Made by a program: the position numbers and the translations under genes | Notes under the pieces: model-generated | Told to the model about the DNA's origin: nothing | Database searches by the model: none | Seen by the model: the letters and a program-made list of their open reading frames with translations, nothing else | Origin: Baffinella frigidus | Lineage: Eukaryota; Cryptophyceae; Cryptomonadales; Baffinellaceae | Length of the DNA stretch: 11,191 nt | Direction of reading: 5' to 3' | Assembly (NCBI GenBank): GCA_026770585.1 | Contig: MU646830.1 | Span: forward strand, 225,197-236,387 | In this document: positions 1 through 5,033 of the stretch, one piece after another | Layout of the letters: each line of letters begins with the position of its first letter | Position numbering within the stretch: position 1 is the first letter of the stretch

Positions 1-95
1 GTCGGTTGGTAGTAGATAGGGCGTCGGTTGGCAGCGGATAGGGCGTCGGTTGGTAGTGGATAGGGCGTCGGTTGGCAGTGGATAGGGCGTCGGTT
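1..95. repeat. 22-bp minisatellite, 4.3 copies
   Basis: Four full units of 22 bp begin at 1, 23, 45 and 67, with a partial unit at 89-95. Each starts GTCGGTTGG and ends GATAGGGC. The core GGATAGGGCG is the reverse complement of the 20-bp units at 2841-2940 and 3574-3757, so this is the same family in the opposite orientation. It lies directly after the donor of the minus-strand exon candidate at 98-142. Confidence 0.95.
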
Positions 96-97
96 AC

Positions 98-142
98 CTG
101 TAGCCCTCCAAGCGCGCTGAGAGCGGCAGCACTCGCTGGTCC
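98..142 (-). CDS. Candidate phase-0 internal exon, Ala/Leu-rich
   Basis: On the minus strand this 45-nt island reads GPASAAALSALGGLQ. It is preceded by the acceptor-like CACACCCTAG, which ends the telomere-like tract, and followed by the donor-like GTAACC, which begins the 22-bp minisatellite. Length is 15 codons and both borders are phase 0. The layout (repeat, short open island, repeat) is the same as for the other minus-strand candidates. The peptide matches no family I recognise. It is short enough to be chance, so confidence rests on the shared architecture. Confidence 0.3.
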
Positions 143-414
143 CTAGGGTGTGGGGTTTGGGGTTTAGGGATTGGGGTTTGGGGTTGGGGGGTTGGGGTTT
201 GGGGTTTGGGGTTTGGGGTTTGGGGTTCGGCGTTTGGCGTTTAGGGTTTAGCGTTTAGTGTTTAGGGTGTAGGGTTTAGGGTTCAGAGCTCAGTGTTTAG
301 GGTTTAGGGTTCATGGTTTCGGGTGTAGGGTTTAGGTGTTAGGATTTATGGTTTCTGGTTCAGGGTTTAGGGTGTAGGATTCATGGTTTAGGGTTTAGGG
401 TGAAGGGTTTACGG
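143..414. repeat. Degenerate TTTAGGG telomere-like array
   Basis: The tract is G-rich on the plus strand and built of TTTAGGG, TTTGGGG, TGTAGGG and TTCAGGG variants with irregular spacing. It is interstitial, not a terminal perfect telomere. On the minus strand it is a pyrimidine-rich CCCTAAA tract ending in CCTAG, which would suit an intron 3' end. Confidence 0.95.
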
Positions 415-438
415 ATGCCCGCCGAGCAACCCGAAGAG
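415..438 (+). CDS. Exon-family A: truncated first copy
   Basis: Reads MPAEQPEE and ends at the donor GAG|GTAATG. It matches the 3' part of exons B-D (759-815, 966-1022, 1172-1228), but its 5' part is replaced by the telomere-like array, which abuts it at about 414. It begins with ATG by position, aligning to the CCGATGCCC of exon D, so it could be a truncated copy or an initiating exon. The intron to exon B (439-758, 320 nt) contains a duplicated segment. Confidence 0.35.
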
Positions 439-526
439 GTAATGGGGGGTGACGTGTGTGAGCGCGCCGTGTGCCTGCGCTCACCCGGGAACACGTTTAT
501 ACTTCCACTACCAAGCCGGATACTGG

Positions 527-588
527 CCCTAATTAAATTTAGTTAGGGCCCTAATTAAGTTTAGTTAGGGCCCTAATTAAACTTGGGG
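527..588. repeat. 22-bp quasi-palindromic repeat block
   Basis: Head-to-tail 22-bp units begin at 527, 549 and 571 (the last partial). Each begins CCCTAATTAAA and ends TTTAGTTAGGG, so it is its own reverse complement apart from one symmetric pair. Related blocks are at 667-700, 884-943, 1090-1147, 1738-1799 and 1878-1913. Confidence 0.9.
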
Positions 589-715
589 GGTGACGTGCGT
601 GAGCGCGCCGTGCGCCTGCGATCGATACAGGAGCACGTTTGATGCCACTACCAAACCAGATGCTGGCCCTAATTAAATTTAGTTAGGACCCTAAATAAAC
701 TTCGTTCAGCTCCCA

Positions 716-763
716 TGAACACATAGGGATCTGAACACATAGGGATCTGAACACATAGGGGTC
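716..763 (+). repeat. 16-bp triplet at an acceptor site
   Basis: TGAACACATAGGGATC occurs three times head to tail (716, 732, 748), the last ending GGGGTC. Each unit contains the CACATAG acceptor-like sequence used in exons B-D, so the local amplification created three possible acceptors. Confidence 0.9.
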
Positions 764-815
764 CCTTTTCGTTGACATTCAGCTGGTCCTGGTGACCGCC
801 GAGCAACCCGAAGAG
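759..815 (+). CDS. Exon-family B, 57 nt, phase 0
   Basis: A 19-codon island reads GSLFVDIQLVLVTAEQPEE. It lies between the acceptor-like ACACATAG and the donor-like GTAAGG. The same 57-nt unit recurs at 966-1022 and 1172-1228 with the same borders and no indels. The peptide has a beta-strand-like first half and an acidic Pro/Glu end. The protein family is not recognised. Tandem exon-plus-intron duplication with a period of about 207 bp is the simplest reading. Confidence 0.45.
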
Positions 816-965
816 GTAAGGGGGGGTCATGTGCGTGAGCGCCCCGTGTGCCTGCGCTCGCCCGGGAGCACATTTACTTATGGCCCTAATTAAATTTAGT
901 AAGCGCCCTAATTAAATTTAGTTAGCGCCCTAATTAAACTTCGGTTAACTGCTATGAACACATAG

Positions 966-1022
966 GGATCCGTTTTCGTTGAAATTAAGCTGGTCCCGGT
1001 TCCCGCTGACGAACCCGAAAAG
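966..1022 (+). CDS. Exon-family C, 57 nt, phase 0
   Basis: Reads GSVFVEIKLVPVPADEPEK between CACATAG and GTAAGG. Intron B-C is 150 nt (816-965) and intron C-D is 149 nt (1023-1171). Compared with exon D, three differences are silent (GTT/GTG, ATT/ATC, GAC/GAT) and four change an amino acid, so selection is not proven, but the frame and length are conserved. Confidence 0.45.
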
Positions 1023-1171
1023 GTAAGGGGGGTGATGTGCGTGAGCGCGCCGTGGGCCTGCGCTCACCCGGGAACACGTTTACTTATTGCCCTAATTAAA
1101 TTTAGTTAGGGCCCTAATTAAATTTAGTTAGGGCCCTAATTAAACTTCTGTCAGATCCTATGAACACATAG

Positions 1172-1228
1172 GGATCCGTGTTCGTTAGAATCAAGCTGGT
1201 CCCGATGCCCACCGATGAACCCGAAGAG
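1172..1228 (+). CDS. Exon-family D, 57 nt, phase 0
   Basis: Reads GSVFVRIKLVPMPTDEPEE between CACATAG and GTACTG. The following intron appears to be interrupted by an insertion: GTACTGG at 1229-1235 reappears at 1657-1663, where the intron sequence seen in the other copies (TGATGTGCGTGAG) resumes. No fifth copy of the exon follows. The next acceptor-like site in the duplicated intron block is at about 1921-1924. Confidence 0.45.
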
Positions 1229-1235
1229 GTACTGG

Positions 1236-1620
1236 GGGATCTGATTTTGGATGCCGGGATTCATCTCACCTAAACCTTAAACTTTTTCGAAAAGGGTCTT
1301 CTCGCCAAGTCTCCAACGAAATTTACTAGACAGACGCGTGAGAGCGTTTGCGGTAATTGTTGTCCGTTTTGGACCTCCGATTTTCCAATTTTCCAATTTT
1401 GAAAGGGACTTGTAGGACGTGACAAGGATTTTAAATAGTACCAGAATTGCGCCTCTTGGTACAATTTAAAATCCTTGTCACGTCCTACAAATCCCTTTCA
1501 AAATTGGAAAATTGGAAAATCGGAGGTTCAAAACGGACAACAATTACCGCAAACGCTCTACGATTGCTATTACTGGAGAGAGAGAGAAAGAGAGAGAGAC
1601 AGGGAGAGGGAAGGGGGGGG

Positions 1621-1656
<36 letters not shown>
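1236..1656. mobile_element. Probable 421-bp insertion in the exon-D intron
   Basis: GTACTGG flanks the segment at 1229-1235 and 1657-1663. The intron sequence expected after the exon-D donor, by comparison with introns 816-965 and 1023-1171, resumes at 1662. Removing the segment restores the repeat unit. It contains the 103-bp-arm foldback and a GA tract. A 7-bp target duplication is inferred. Confidence 0.5.
1341..1559. mobile_element. Foldback element with 103-bp arms
   Basis: Arms 1341-1443 and 1457-1559 are reverse complements over 103 bp with three mismatches (left positions 1372, 1409, 1437) and no gaps, around a 13-nt loop (1444-1456). The arms are AT-rich and contain the internal repeat ATTTTCCA. 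No coding capacity is credible: the open frames here are copies of one another because of the palindrome. It fits a foldback or MITE-type element, and its transcript would form a near-perfect long hairpin. Confidence 0.9.

Positions 1657-1657
<1 letters not shown>
1574..1657. repeat. GA/CT microsatellite
   Basis: Interrupted (GA)n with a G9 run near 1614-1621. It lies directly after the foldback right arm. Arg/Glu- or Ser/Leu-rich open frames here are simple-repeat translations, not genes. Confidence 0.95.
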
Positions 1658-1660
<3 letters not shown>

Positions 1661-1661
1661 T

Positions 1662-1923
1662 GGTGATGTGCGTGAGCGCGCCGTGGGTCTGCGCTCACCC
1701 GGGAGCAGGTTTAATTCCACTACCAAACCGGTGCTGGCCCTAATTAAATTTAGTTAGGGCCCTAATTAAGTTTAGTTAGGGCCCTAATTAAACTTGGGGG
1801 GTGATGTGCGTGAGTGCGTCGTGCGTCTGCGATCGATACGGGAACACCTTTGATTCCACTACCAAACCGGATGCTGGCCCTAATTGAATTTAGTTAGGGC
1901 CCTAAATGAACTTCGTTCAACTA
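1662..1923. repeat. Second copy of intron block 448-707
   Basis: The segment aligns end to end with about 448-707: the GTGAGCGCGCCGT block, TTCCACTACCAAACCGG, three 22-bp units at 1738-1799, the second GTGAGTGCG block, CGATCGATACGGGAAC and the final CTAAATGAACTTCGTTCA. Divergence is low. It probably represents the rest of the intron behind exon D. Confidence 0.85.
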
Positions 1924-1924
1924 G

Positions 1925-2014
1925 GAAATGAGCAGGGGGCTCAAACAGATTTCATCTCGGAACATACCAGAATCTGTCCACATAGAAAGTCGTAAGCTAG
2001 CATCATTGTATGCC
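1925..2014 (+). CDS. Possible terminal exon after the intron block
   Basis: After the acceptor-like TTCAACTAG a frame of 30 codons starts EMSRGLKQISSRNI and ends SRKLASLYA before TAA at 2015-2017. It overlaps the left part of the inverted-repeat element at 1936-2112. There is no second copy to test the frame. It may be chance. Confidence 0.18.
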
Positions 2015-2112
2015 TAAAATAGCATAGACACCCTTATCTTCGGCGTCGGAAGCCTAAGATAGCGGGACAGAATCTGTCTTGTTCCGAAGTCAGATTGAAT
2101 TGGGGCTCAAAC
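1936..2112. mobile_element. MITE-like element with 23-bp imperfect TIRs
   Basis: Inverted arms 1957-1979 and 2065-2087 match at about 19 of 23 positions. The right arm contains the palindrome GACAGAATCTGTC (2066-2078). A nested hairpin pairs 2035-2044 with 2052-2061. An 11-bp direct repeat GGGGCTCAAAC at 1936-1946 and 2102-2112 encloses the structure and could be a target-site duplication. The element is too small to code for a transposase. Confidence 0.5.
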
Positions 2113-2202
2113 TGATGAGATCAGGAGGCTCGAAGGCTCATATACTATTGTATCACTCGACTCAAGGCCTAAGGGTCTATCAGGACCTGTATCGAGAGTG
2201 AT

Positions 2203-2203
2203 A

Positions 2204-2243
<40 letters not shown>

Positions 2244-2247
2244 AGGG
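2203..2247. repeat. AAG/CTT microsatellite
   Basis: AAGAAG repeats with GAGGAAG interruptions. The minus strand is a CTT tract, again pyrimidine-rich on the strand carrying the exon candidates. The stretch 2113-2297 otherwise shows only a weak inverted pair around ATCACTCGA / TCGAGAGTGAT. Confidence 0.95.
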
Positions 2248-2297
2248 AAGGGGGTGGTTGGGTCGACGGCGATACCCTTCCTTCCTTACAATTCTGA

Positions 2298-2335
2298 AGT
2301 TGACATGCTGGGTGTGCGGTACCAATCCGTCAACT
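2298..2335 (-). pseudogene. Isolated copy of the 38-bp LTDLYR motif
   Basis: One of five 38-bp copies of a motif starting AGTTGAC and ending GTCAACT (others at 5122, 5356, 5614 and, inverted, 5781). On the minus strand it reads LTDWYRTPSMST. The preceding sequence (GGCTCAATTCCGCGCCAGAG) matches the 26-nt intron-like spacer in front of the other copies. The F2 MITE at 2357-2494 cuts it off about 20 bp upstream on the minus strand. It is probably a relic of the exon family at 5041-5777. Confidence 0.45.
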
Positions 2336-2356
2336 CTGGCGCGGAATTGAGCCCAA

Positions 2357-2494
2357 CCACTTAGCAGCAACGGGGTCTTCACGGATACAGTCCATCTAAA
2401 CAATTTGTACTAGAATCTTATCCATTGCTATGGATTTCAACCGGAATTTCCCCCGAAAATCCGGGGGGGAAGGCCTTCAGTTGCTGCTAAGTGG
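2357..2494. mobile_element. F2 MITE, copy 1 (138 bp)
   Basis: Perfect 15-bp terminal inverted repeats CCACTTAGCAGCAAC (2357-2371) and its complement (2480-2494). The inside contains CTAGAATCTTATCCATTGC and a TTCCCCC/GGGGGAA hairpin. The inside matches copy 2 at 8254-8383 in the opposite orientation. No coding content. No clear target duplication is visible. Confidence 0.85.
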
Positions 2495-2558
2495 CGAGTT
2501 GGTCACGTACCCGACCGAAACGCGGGCGGAGACGTGACACTCCAGTGAAAATCCTTCG

Positions 2559-2573
2559 GTTGCTGCTAAGTGG
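2559..2573. mobile_element. Solo F2 terminal repeat
   Basis: GTTGCTGCTAAGTGG, identical to the right end at 2480-2494, preceded by a similar CCTTCGG. No partner end lies close by except copy 1 itself, so this is a solo or rearranged F2 end, 11 bp from the donor of the exon candidate at 2584-2643. Confidence 0.75.
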
Positions 2574-2583
2574 TAGACTGTAC

Positions 2584-2643
2584 CTTGGCGAGCTTCTTGA
2601 GCTCAGCCCCGATGGCCCCCTTCCGTCCGCTCCGGGGGTACAG
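2584..2643 (-). CDS. Candidate phase-0 exon, basic helix (LYPRSGRKG...)
   Basis: A 60-nt island is bordered by acceptor GGATCGCAG| and donor AAG|GTACAG on the minus strand. It reads LYPRSGRKGAI followed by GAELKKLAK, basic and helix-prone, 20 codons, phase 0 at both ends. A second copy at 2779-2811 keeps LYPRSGRKGAI with two silent changes (CGG/AGG Arg, GCC/GCG Ala), which supports this frame. Family unknown. The donor lies just upstream of a solo F2 end, so the intron has been invaded by F2. Confidence 0.5.
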
Positions 2644-2674
2644 CTGCGATCCAGAGGTCGGGGTTTAGGGGGGC

Positions 2675-2745
2675 GCGGATAGCGTTCGTGTGCCCCCGTT
2701 AACCGCGGATAGGGTTCGTGTGCCCCCATTAACCGCGGATGGCGT
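2675..2745. repeat. 30-bp tandem repeat, 2.4 copies
   Basis: Units begin GCGGATAG at 2675 and 2705 with a partial at 2735. Each contains GTTCGTGTGCCCCC and TTAACC. The block lies between the two copies of the LYPRSGRKG exon, so it is part of the spacer of that tandem duplication. Confidence 0.9.
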
Positions 2746-2770
2746 TCTGGAACGTTCTAGAACGTTCTAG
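2743..2770. repeat. GAACGTTCTA palindromic tandem
   Basis: AACGTTCTAG is repeated two to three times, making nested palindromes such as CTAGAACGTTCTAG. It resembles inverted GAA/TTC arrays of the heat-shock-element type, but no promoter context supports that role. Confidence 0.6.
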
Positions 2771-2778
2771 CTCAGCCG

Positions 2779-2811
2779 GATCGCCCCCTTCCGTCCGCTC
2801 CTGGGGTACAG
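2779..2811 (-). pseudogene. Damaged copy of the LYPRSGRKG exon
   Basis: Reads LYPRSGRKGAI and then loses frame: one base is missing relative to the copy at 2584-2643, in ATCCGGCTGAG versus ATCGGGGCTGAG. One extra base sits between the acceptor-like GCAG and the first codon. The duplicated block also includes flanking CTGCGATCCAGAGGTC. The copy looks non-functional. Confidence 0.45.
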
Positions 2812-2840
2812 GCTGCGATCCAGAGGTCAGGGTTAGCCAA

Positions 2841-2940
2841 CTGCCAACTGCCGCCCTATCCTGCCAACTTCCGCCCTATCCTGCAAACTATCATACCAAC
2901 CGCCGCCCTATCCCGCCAACTGCCGCCCTATCCAGCAAAC
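2841..2940. repeat. CCGCCCTATCC minisatellite, block 1
   Basis: Imperfect 20-bp units of the type GCCGCCCTATCCTGCCAACT. The tract ends in CCAGCAAACGGGAC followed by a TCTTCATACTCGTCGAA relic. The same ending follows block 2, so minisatellite plus adjoining exon border were copied together. Here the exon part has an extra base and is out of frame. Confidence 0.9.
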
Positions 2941-2994
2941 GGGACAAACATCTTCATACTCGTCGAAAGAGTGAAGACATCTGCCGCCCTATGC

Positions 2995-3092
2995 TCCTAC
3001 GACATTACCTTCCGTAGTTATTACCTACCGTAGGTGCTACCTATGTCCCTACGGAATTACCTACCGTAGGTATTACCTACCGTAGGTGCTAT
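2995..3092. repeat. ACCTACCGTAGGT short palindromic tandem
   Basis: Repeated ATTACCTACCGTAGGT units alternate with GCTACCTATGTCCCTACGG. CTACGG/CCGTAG is also the inner motif of the F1 MITE, so this is probably an expanded F1 interior. Confidence 0.75.
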
Positions 3093-3113
3093 GGTTCAGC
3101 ATATTCACGAATT

Positions 3114-3135
3114 CCCTTCGTAGTCCGCTGTGTGG
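3114..3135. mobile_element. F1 terminal repeat fragment
   Basis: CCCTTCGTAGTCCGCTGTGTGG matches the F1 right end (6106-6268 family). Together with the CCGTAGG repeats in front it appears to be the end of a rearranged F1 copy. Confidence 0.75.
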
Positions 3136-3146
3136 CGGGACGTCTT

Positions 3147-3211
3147 GGGATACAACCCCGTGTAAAGTGTGTAGGATGGCCGGAGTGACTTTACACACGG
3201 GGTTTTATCCC
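3147..3211. repeat. Hairpin, arms 22-24 bp
   Basis: 3147-3168 (GGGATACAACCCCGTG...) pairs with 3188-3211 with one mismatch and a 2-nt bulge. The loop is 19 nt (3169-3187). Confidence 0.85.
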
Positions 3212-3235
3212 CAGAGGACGAACCTCCTAGCAATC

Positions 3236-3355
3236 TCCCACTTGATTTGGGCTCCTGCTAAATTCGCCCCCCCCCCCATTTCATGGGGGGGGGGCAAAAT
3301 CCACCTTGGAAATCGAGGGGGGGGGCGCGAATTGATGAGCCCAAATCAAGTGGGA
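3236..3355. mobile_element. 120-bp MITE-like element with perfect 19-bp TIRs and C11/G10
   Basis: TCCCACTTGATTTGGGCTC at 3236-3254 is perfectly complementary to 3337-3355. Inside, C11 (3267-3277) and G10 (3285-3294) face each other across ATTTCAT, followed by G9 (3317-3325). It is non-coding. No clear target duplication is visible. Confidence 0.8.
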
Positions 3356-3360
3356 CAGAG

Positions 3361-3388
3361 CTAGACCTCTTCATACGAAGAGGTCTAG
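3361..3388. repeat. Perfect 12-bp stem hairpin
   Basis: CTAGACCTCTTC, loop ATAC, GAAGAGGTCTAG. The core CCTCTTCATAC...GAAGAG resembles the DEYEE-coding motif at 3526-3543 and 3767-3784, so it may derive from that exon by palindrome formation. Confidence 0.9.
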
Positions 3389-3435
3389 TTACGTGACCAA
3401 TCCAACGAAAGTTACTTCACAAAGACTACATCATA

Positions 3436-3511
3436 GGGAGGTTCCTACGGATAAGGTAACGGAAACTCGGGCTCTCAGCGCCCGAAAATGCCTTCGTAGC
3501 CCTCTGGCGTG
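3436..3511. mobile_element. F1 right-half fragment
   Basis: 48 bp (3442-3489) are identical to 7881-7928 inside F1 copy 2, covering TTCCTACGGATAAGG through CGCCCGAAAAT. The terminal part (CCTTCGTAGCCCTCTGGCGTGG) is diverged. Confidence 0.85.
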
Positions 3512-3525
3512 GGTAGGGACAAAAC

Positions 3526-3561
3526 CTCTTCATACTCGTCGAAGAGCTGCCGGAGCTCGAT
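3526..3561 (-). pseudogene. Partial IELRQLFDEYEE exon copy
   Basis: On the minus strand the 36 nt read IELRQLFDEYEE and end at donor GAG|GTTTTG, identical in peptide to 3767-3802. The 5' part has an extra base (GTCGGATCGAG versus GTCGATCGAG), so the frame is broken upstream. Inverted duplication is excluded: both copies run in the same direction. Confidence 0.4.
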
Positions 3562-3573
3562 CCGACATCACTG

Positions 3574-3757
3574 CCACCCTATCCTGCCAACTGCCGCTCT
3601 ATCCTGCCGACTGCCCGGGCCCCTATCCTTCCAACTGCCGCCCTATCCTGTGCCAACTGCCGCCCTATCCTGCCAACCGCCGCCCTATCCTGCCAACCAC
3701 CGCCCTATCCTGCCAACCGCCGCCCTATCCTGGCAACTGCCGCCCTATCCAGCAAAC
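3574..3757. repeat. CCGCCCTATCC minisatellite, block 2
   Basis: About nine 20-bp units, the best being CGCCCTATCCTGCCAACCGC at 3661-3720. It fills the gap between the two IELRQLF exon copies and begins 8-9 bp beyond the donor of the exon at 3767-3820, so on the minus strand it is intron sequence in this model. Confidence 0.95.
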
Positions 3758-3766
3758 GGGACGAAC

Positions 3767-3820
3767 CTCTTCATACTCGTCGAAGAGCTGCCGGAGCTCG
3801 ATCGACGTCATGCGCGCCAC
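3767..3820 (-). CDS. Candidate phase-0 exon VARMTS...DEYEE
   Basis: A 54-nt island is bordered by acceptor TTTTGGGCAG| and donor GAG|GTTCGT on the minus strand. It reads VARMTSIELRQLFDEYEE: amphipathic and acidic at the end, probably helical. Related copies are at 3526-3561 (IELRQLFDEYEE) and 3967-3990 (VARLKSEA), and a distant one begins the island at 4093-4182 (LQQLF). It is phase 0 at both ends. The protein family is unknown. Confidence 0.45.
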
Positions 3821-4104
3821 CTGCCCAAAAGTCAACATTCCTAAAAGTCAACTCGACAACATTCCTAAAAGTCAACTTGTCAACGTTCAATTGTCAACCT
3901 GGCCCATCACTCGCGATTCGGAATATCGCTCACTCTACGGATGGATCATCAAGGGCTCCCGCTGTGCGCCTCTGACTTCAGCCGCGCCACATGCCCAAAA
4001 GTCAATGTGTCAAAATTTCTGAAAATCAACTCGTCAACATTCCTAAAAGTCAACTCGTCAACATTCCTAAAAGTCAACATTCCTGCCCTTCACTCGCGAT
4101 TCAG
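3813..4104. repeat. Two copies of a 110-120-bp segment with 24-bp subrepeats
   Basis: Segments 3813-3922 and 3983-4104 share CGCGCCAC.TGCCCAAAAG at one end and TCACTCGCGATTC at the other. Between them are AACATTCCTAAAAGTCAACT repeats of about 24 bp (best at 4035-4085). The duplication includes the acceptor and the first codons of the VARMTS exon. Confidence 0.85.
3967..3990 (-). pseudogene. Damaged copy of the VARMTS exon
   Basis: Reads VARLKSEA on the minus strand. The acceptor CAG of the 3767-3820 copy is CAT here (plus 3991-3993 is ATG instead of CTG), so splicing at this site would fail. The match to the other copy is lost after about eight codons. Confidence 0.35.
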
Positions 4105-4182
4105 AGGCACGTTCAGAAATGGCTCCAAGCCCCACGCAAATCTGAGATAAAATCTATAGAAGACTGTGAAGAGCTGCTGGAG
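4093..4182 (-). CDS. Candidate exon LQQLFTVFYRF..., possibly terminal
   Basis: On the minus strand, right after the long CT tract and the acceptor CCTTGGCAG|, 30 codons read LQQLFTVFYRFYLRF and on to FLNVPLNRE, then TGA. The start aligns to LRQLF of the exon at 3767-3820. If spliced in phase 0 from the exon at 4470-4532 it would end the protein here. It is aromatic and hydrophobic, unlike the acidic copy. Confidence 0.35.
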
Positions 4183-4191
4183 CTGCCAAGG

Positions 4192-4462
4192 CGAGAGAGC
4201 GAGAGCGAGAGCGAGAGAGAGCGGGCGAGAGAGCGAGAGAGAGAGAGAGAGAGCGAGCGGGCGAGAGAGAGCGAGAGAGAGCGGGCGAGAGAGAGAGCGA
4301 GAGAGCGAGAGAGAGAGAGAGAGCGAGCGGGAGAGAGCGAGAGAGCGGGAGAGAGCGAGAGAGAGCGAGAGAGAGAGAGCGAGAGAGAGAGAGAGCGAGA
4401 GCGAGAGCGAGAGAGAGCGAGAGGGAAAGAGAGCGAGAGAGAAAAAGGGATAGAGAGAGAGG
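4192..4462. repeat. GA/GC-interrupted microsatellite (271 bp)
   Basis: (GA)n with frequent GC interruptions. On the minus strand it is a CT tract ending CGCCTTGGCAG, so it has the form of a giant polypyrimidine tract in front of an acceptor. The predicted intron is 4183-4469. Open frames here on both strands are low-complexity artefacts. Confidence 0.95.
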
Positions 4463-4469
4463 GTCGCAC

Positions 4470-4532
4470 CGATTCGAGGGAGTCGAGGTGGTGGTAGACG
4501 AAGAGCGGCGCGTACGACCGCAGGTTCGCTTT
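4470..4532 (-). CDS. Candidate phase-0 exon KANLRSYAPLF...
   Basis: A 63-nt island lies between acceptor GCACGTGCAG?-type ACACGTGCAG| and donor TCG|GTGCGA on the minus strand. It reads KANLRSYAPLFVYHH, then LDSLES. NLRSYA aligns with NLRTYA of the neighbouring island 4691-4750 (one base differs over the 20 nt spanning it). It is phase 0 at both ends. The downstream intron is the CT microsatellite. Function unknown. Confidence 0.45.
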
Positions 4533-4542
4533 CTGCACGTGT

Positions 4543-4656
4543 ACGGGAATCGTTTAGATGGACGTGAATATTTTAGATGGACGTGAATCGTTTAGATGGA
4601 CGGGAATCGTTCAGATGGATGGTAATCGTTTAGATGGACGGGAATCGCTTAGAGGG
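4543..4656. repeat. 19-bp minisatellite, six copies
   Basis: Six head-to-tail units of the type ACGGGAATCGTTTAGATGG, with variants such as ACGTGAATATTTTAGATGG. It fills most of the 158-nt predicted intron (4533-4690) between the two NLR(S/T)YA exons. Confidence 0.95.
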
Positions 4657-4690
4657 ACCGACAGCCGCCCTATCCTGCCAACTGCCGCAC

Positions 4691-4750
4691 CTGTTTTACC
4701 ACCACCAGAGACACAGAGATCTTTGTCGCGTACGTCCGCAGGTTCACCTG
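4691..4750 (-). CDS. Candidate phase-0 exon QVNLRTYATK...
   Basis: A 60-nt island lies between acceptor CTCTCTGCAG| (end of the CT tract) and donor CAG|GTGCGG on the minus strand. It reads QVNLRTYATKISVSLVVVKQ, 20 codons, phase 0. It pairs with the next exon as a tandem homologous set (NLRTYA / NLRSYA). The donor runs into GGCAGTTGGCAGGATAGGGC, a unit of the 20-22-bp minisatellite family. The hydrophobic VSLVVV stretch is too short for a membrane segment. Confidence 0.45.
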
Positions 4751-4753
4751 CTG

Positions 4754-4933
4754 CAGAGAGAGAGAGAGCGCGCGCGAGAGGGAGGGAGAGGGAGAGAGAG
4801 GGAGGGGGGGCGAGAGAGGGAGAGAGAGAGAGCGCGCGCGCGCGCCAGAGAGAGAGAGAAAGGGAGGGAGAGAGGGAGAGAGGGAGAGAGAGAGCGCGCG
4901 CTCGCGCGCGCGAGCGAGAGGGAGAGAGGGAGA

Positions 4934-4968
<35 letters not shown>

Positions 4969-5033
4969 CGAGAGAGAGAGAGAGAGCGCGAGAGACAGAG
5001 AGAGAGAGAGAGAGCGAGCGAGAGAGAGAGAGC
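4754..5033. repeat. GA/CT microsatellite (280 bp)
   Basis: Long (GA)n with GCGC and GGGA interruptions. On the minus strand it starts a few bases after donor CAG|GTACCTTG of exon 5041-5157 and ends in CTGCAG before exon 4691-4750, giving a predicted 290-nt intron (4751-5040) that is almost entirely CT. Confidence 0.95.

Larger units (their letters stand above)
439..1171 (+). repeat. Tandem units of about 207 bp (intron + exon)
   Basis: Units repeat at about 438-815, 816-1022 and 1023-1228. Each intron part carries a GTGAGCGCGCC...CTGCGCTCRCCCGGGA hairpin-prone block, then tandem 22-bp CCCTAATTAAA...TTAGGG units, then TGAACACATAG before the exon. The first unit is longer because its front half is duplicated (456-580 and 584-705). 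Confidence 0.9.

Noticed and set aside
143-414. True chromosome end
   Set aside because: The units are degenerate, the array is internal, and non-telomeric sequence continues on both sides.
1270-1757. Overlapping open frames on both strands sharing the peptide QNWKIGKSEVQ
   Set aside because: The shared peptide arises because the 103-bp inverted repeat is read from both arms; no independent coding evidence.
2743-2770. Heat-shock element made of GAACGTTC repeats
   Set aside because: The word matches loosely, but there is no promoter or gene start next to it.
2841-3757. CRISPR-like array of short repeats
   Set aside because: Units are contiguous 20-bp minisatellite copies without unique spacers, in clearly eukaryotic DNA.
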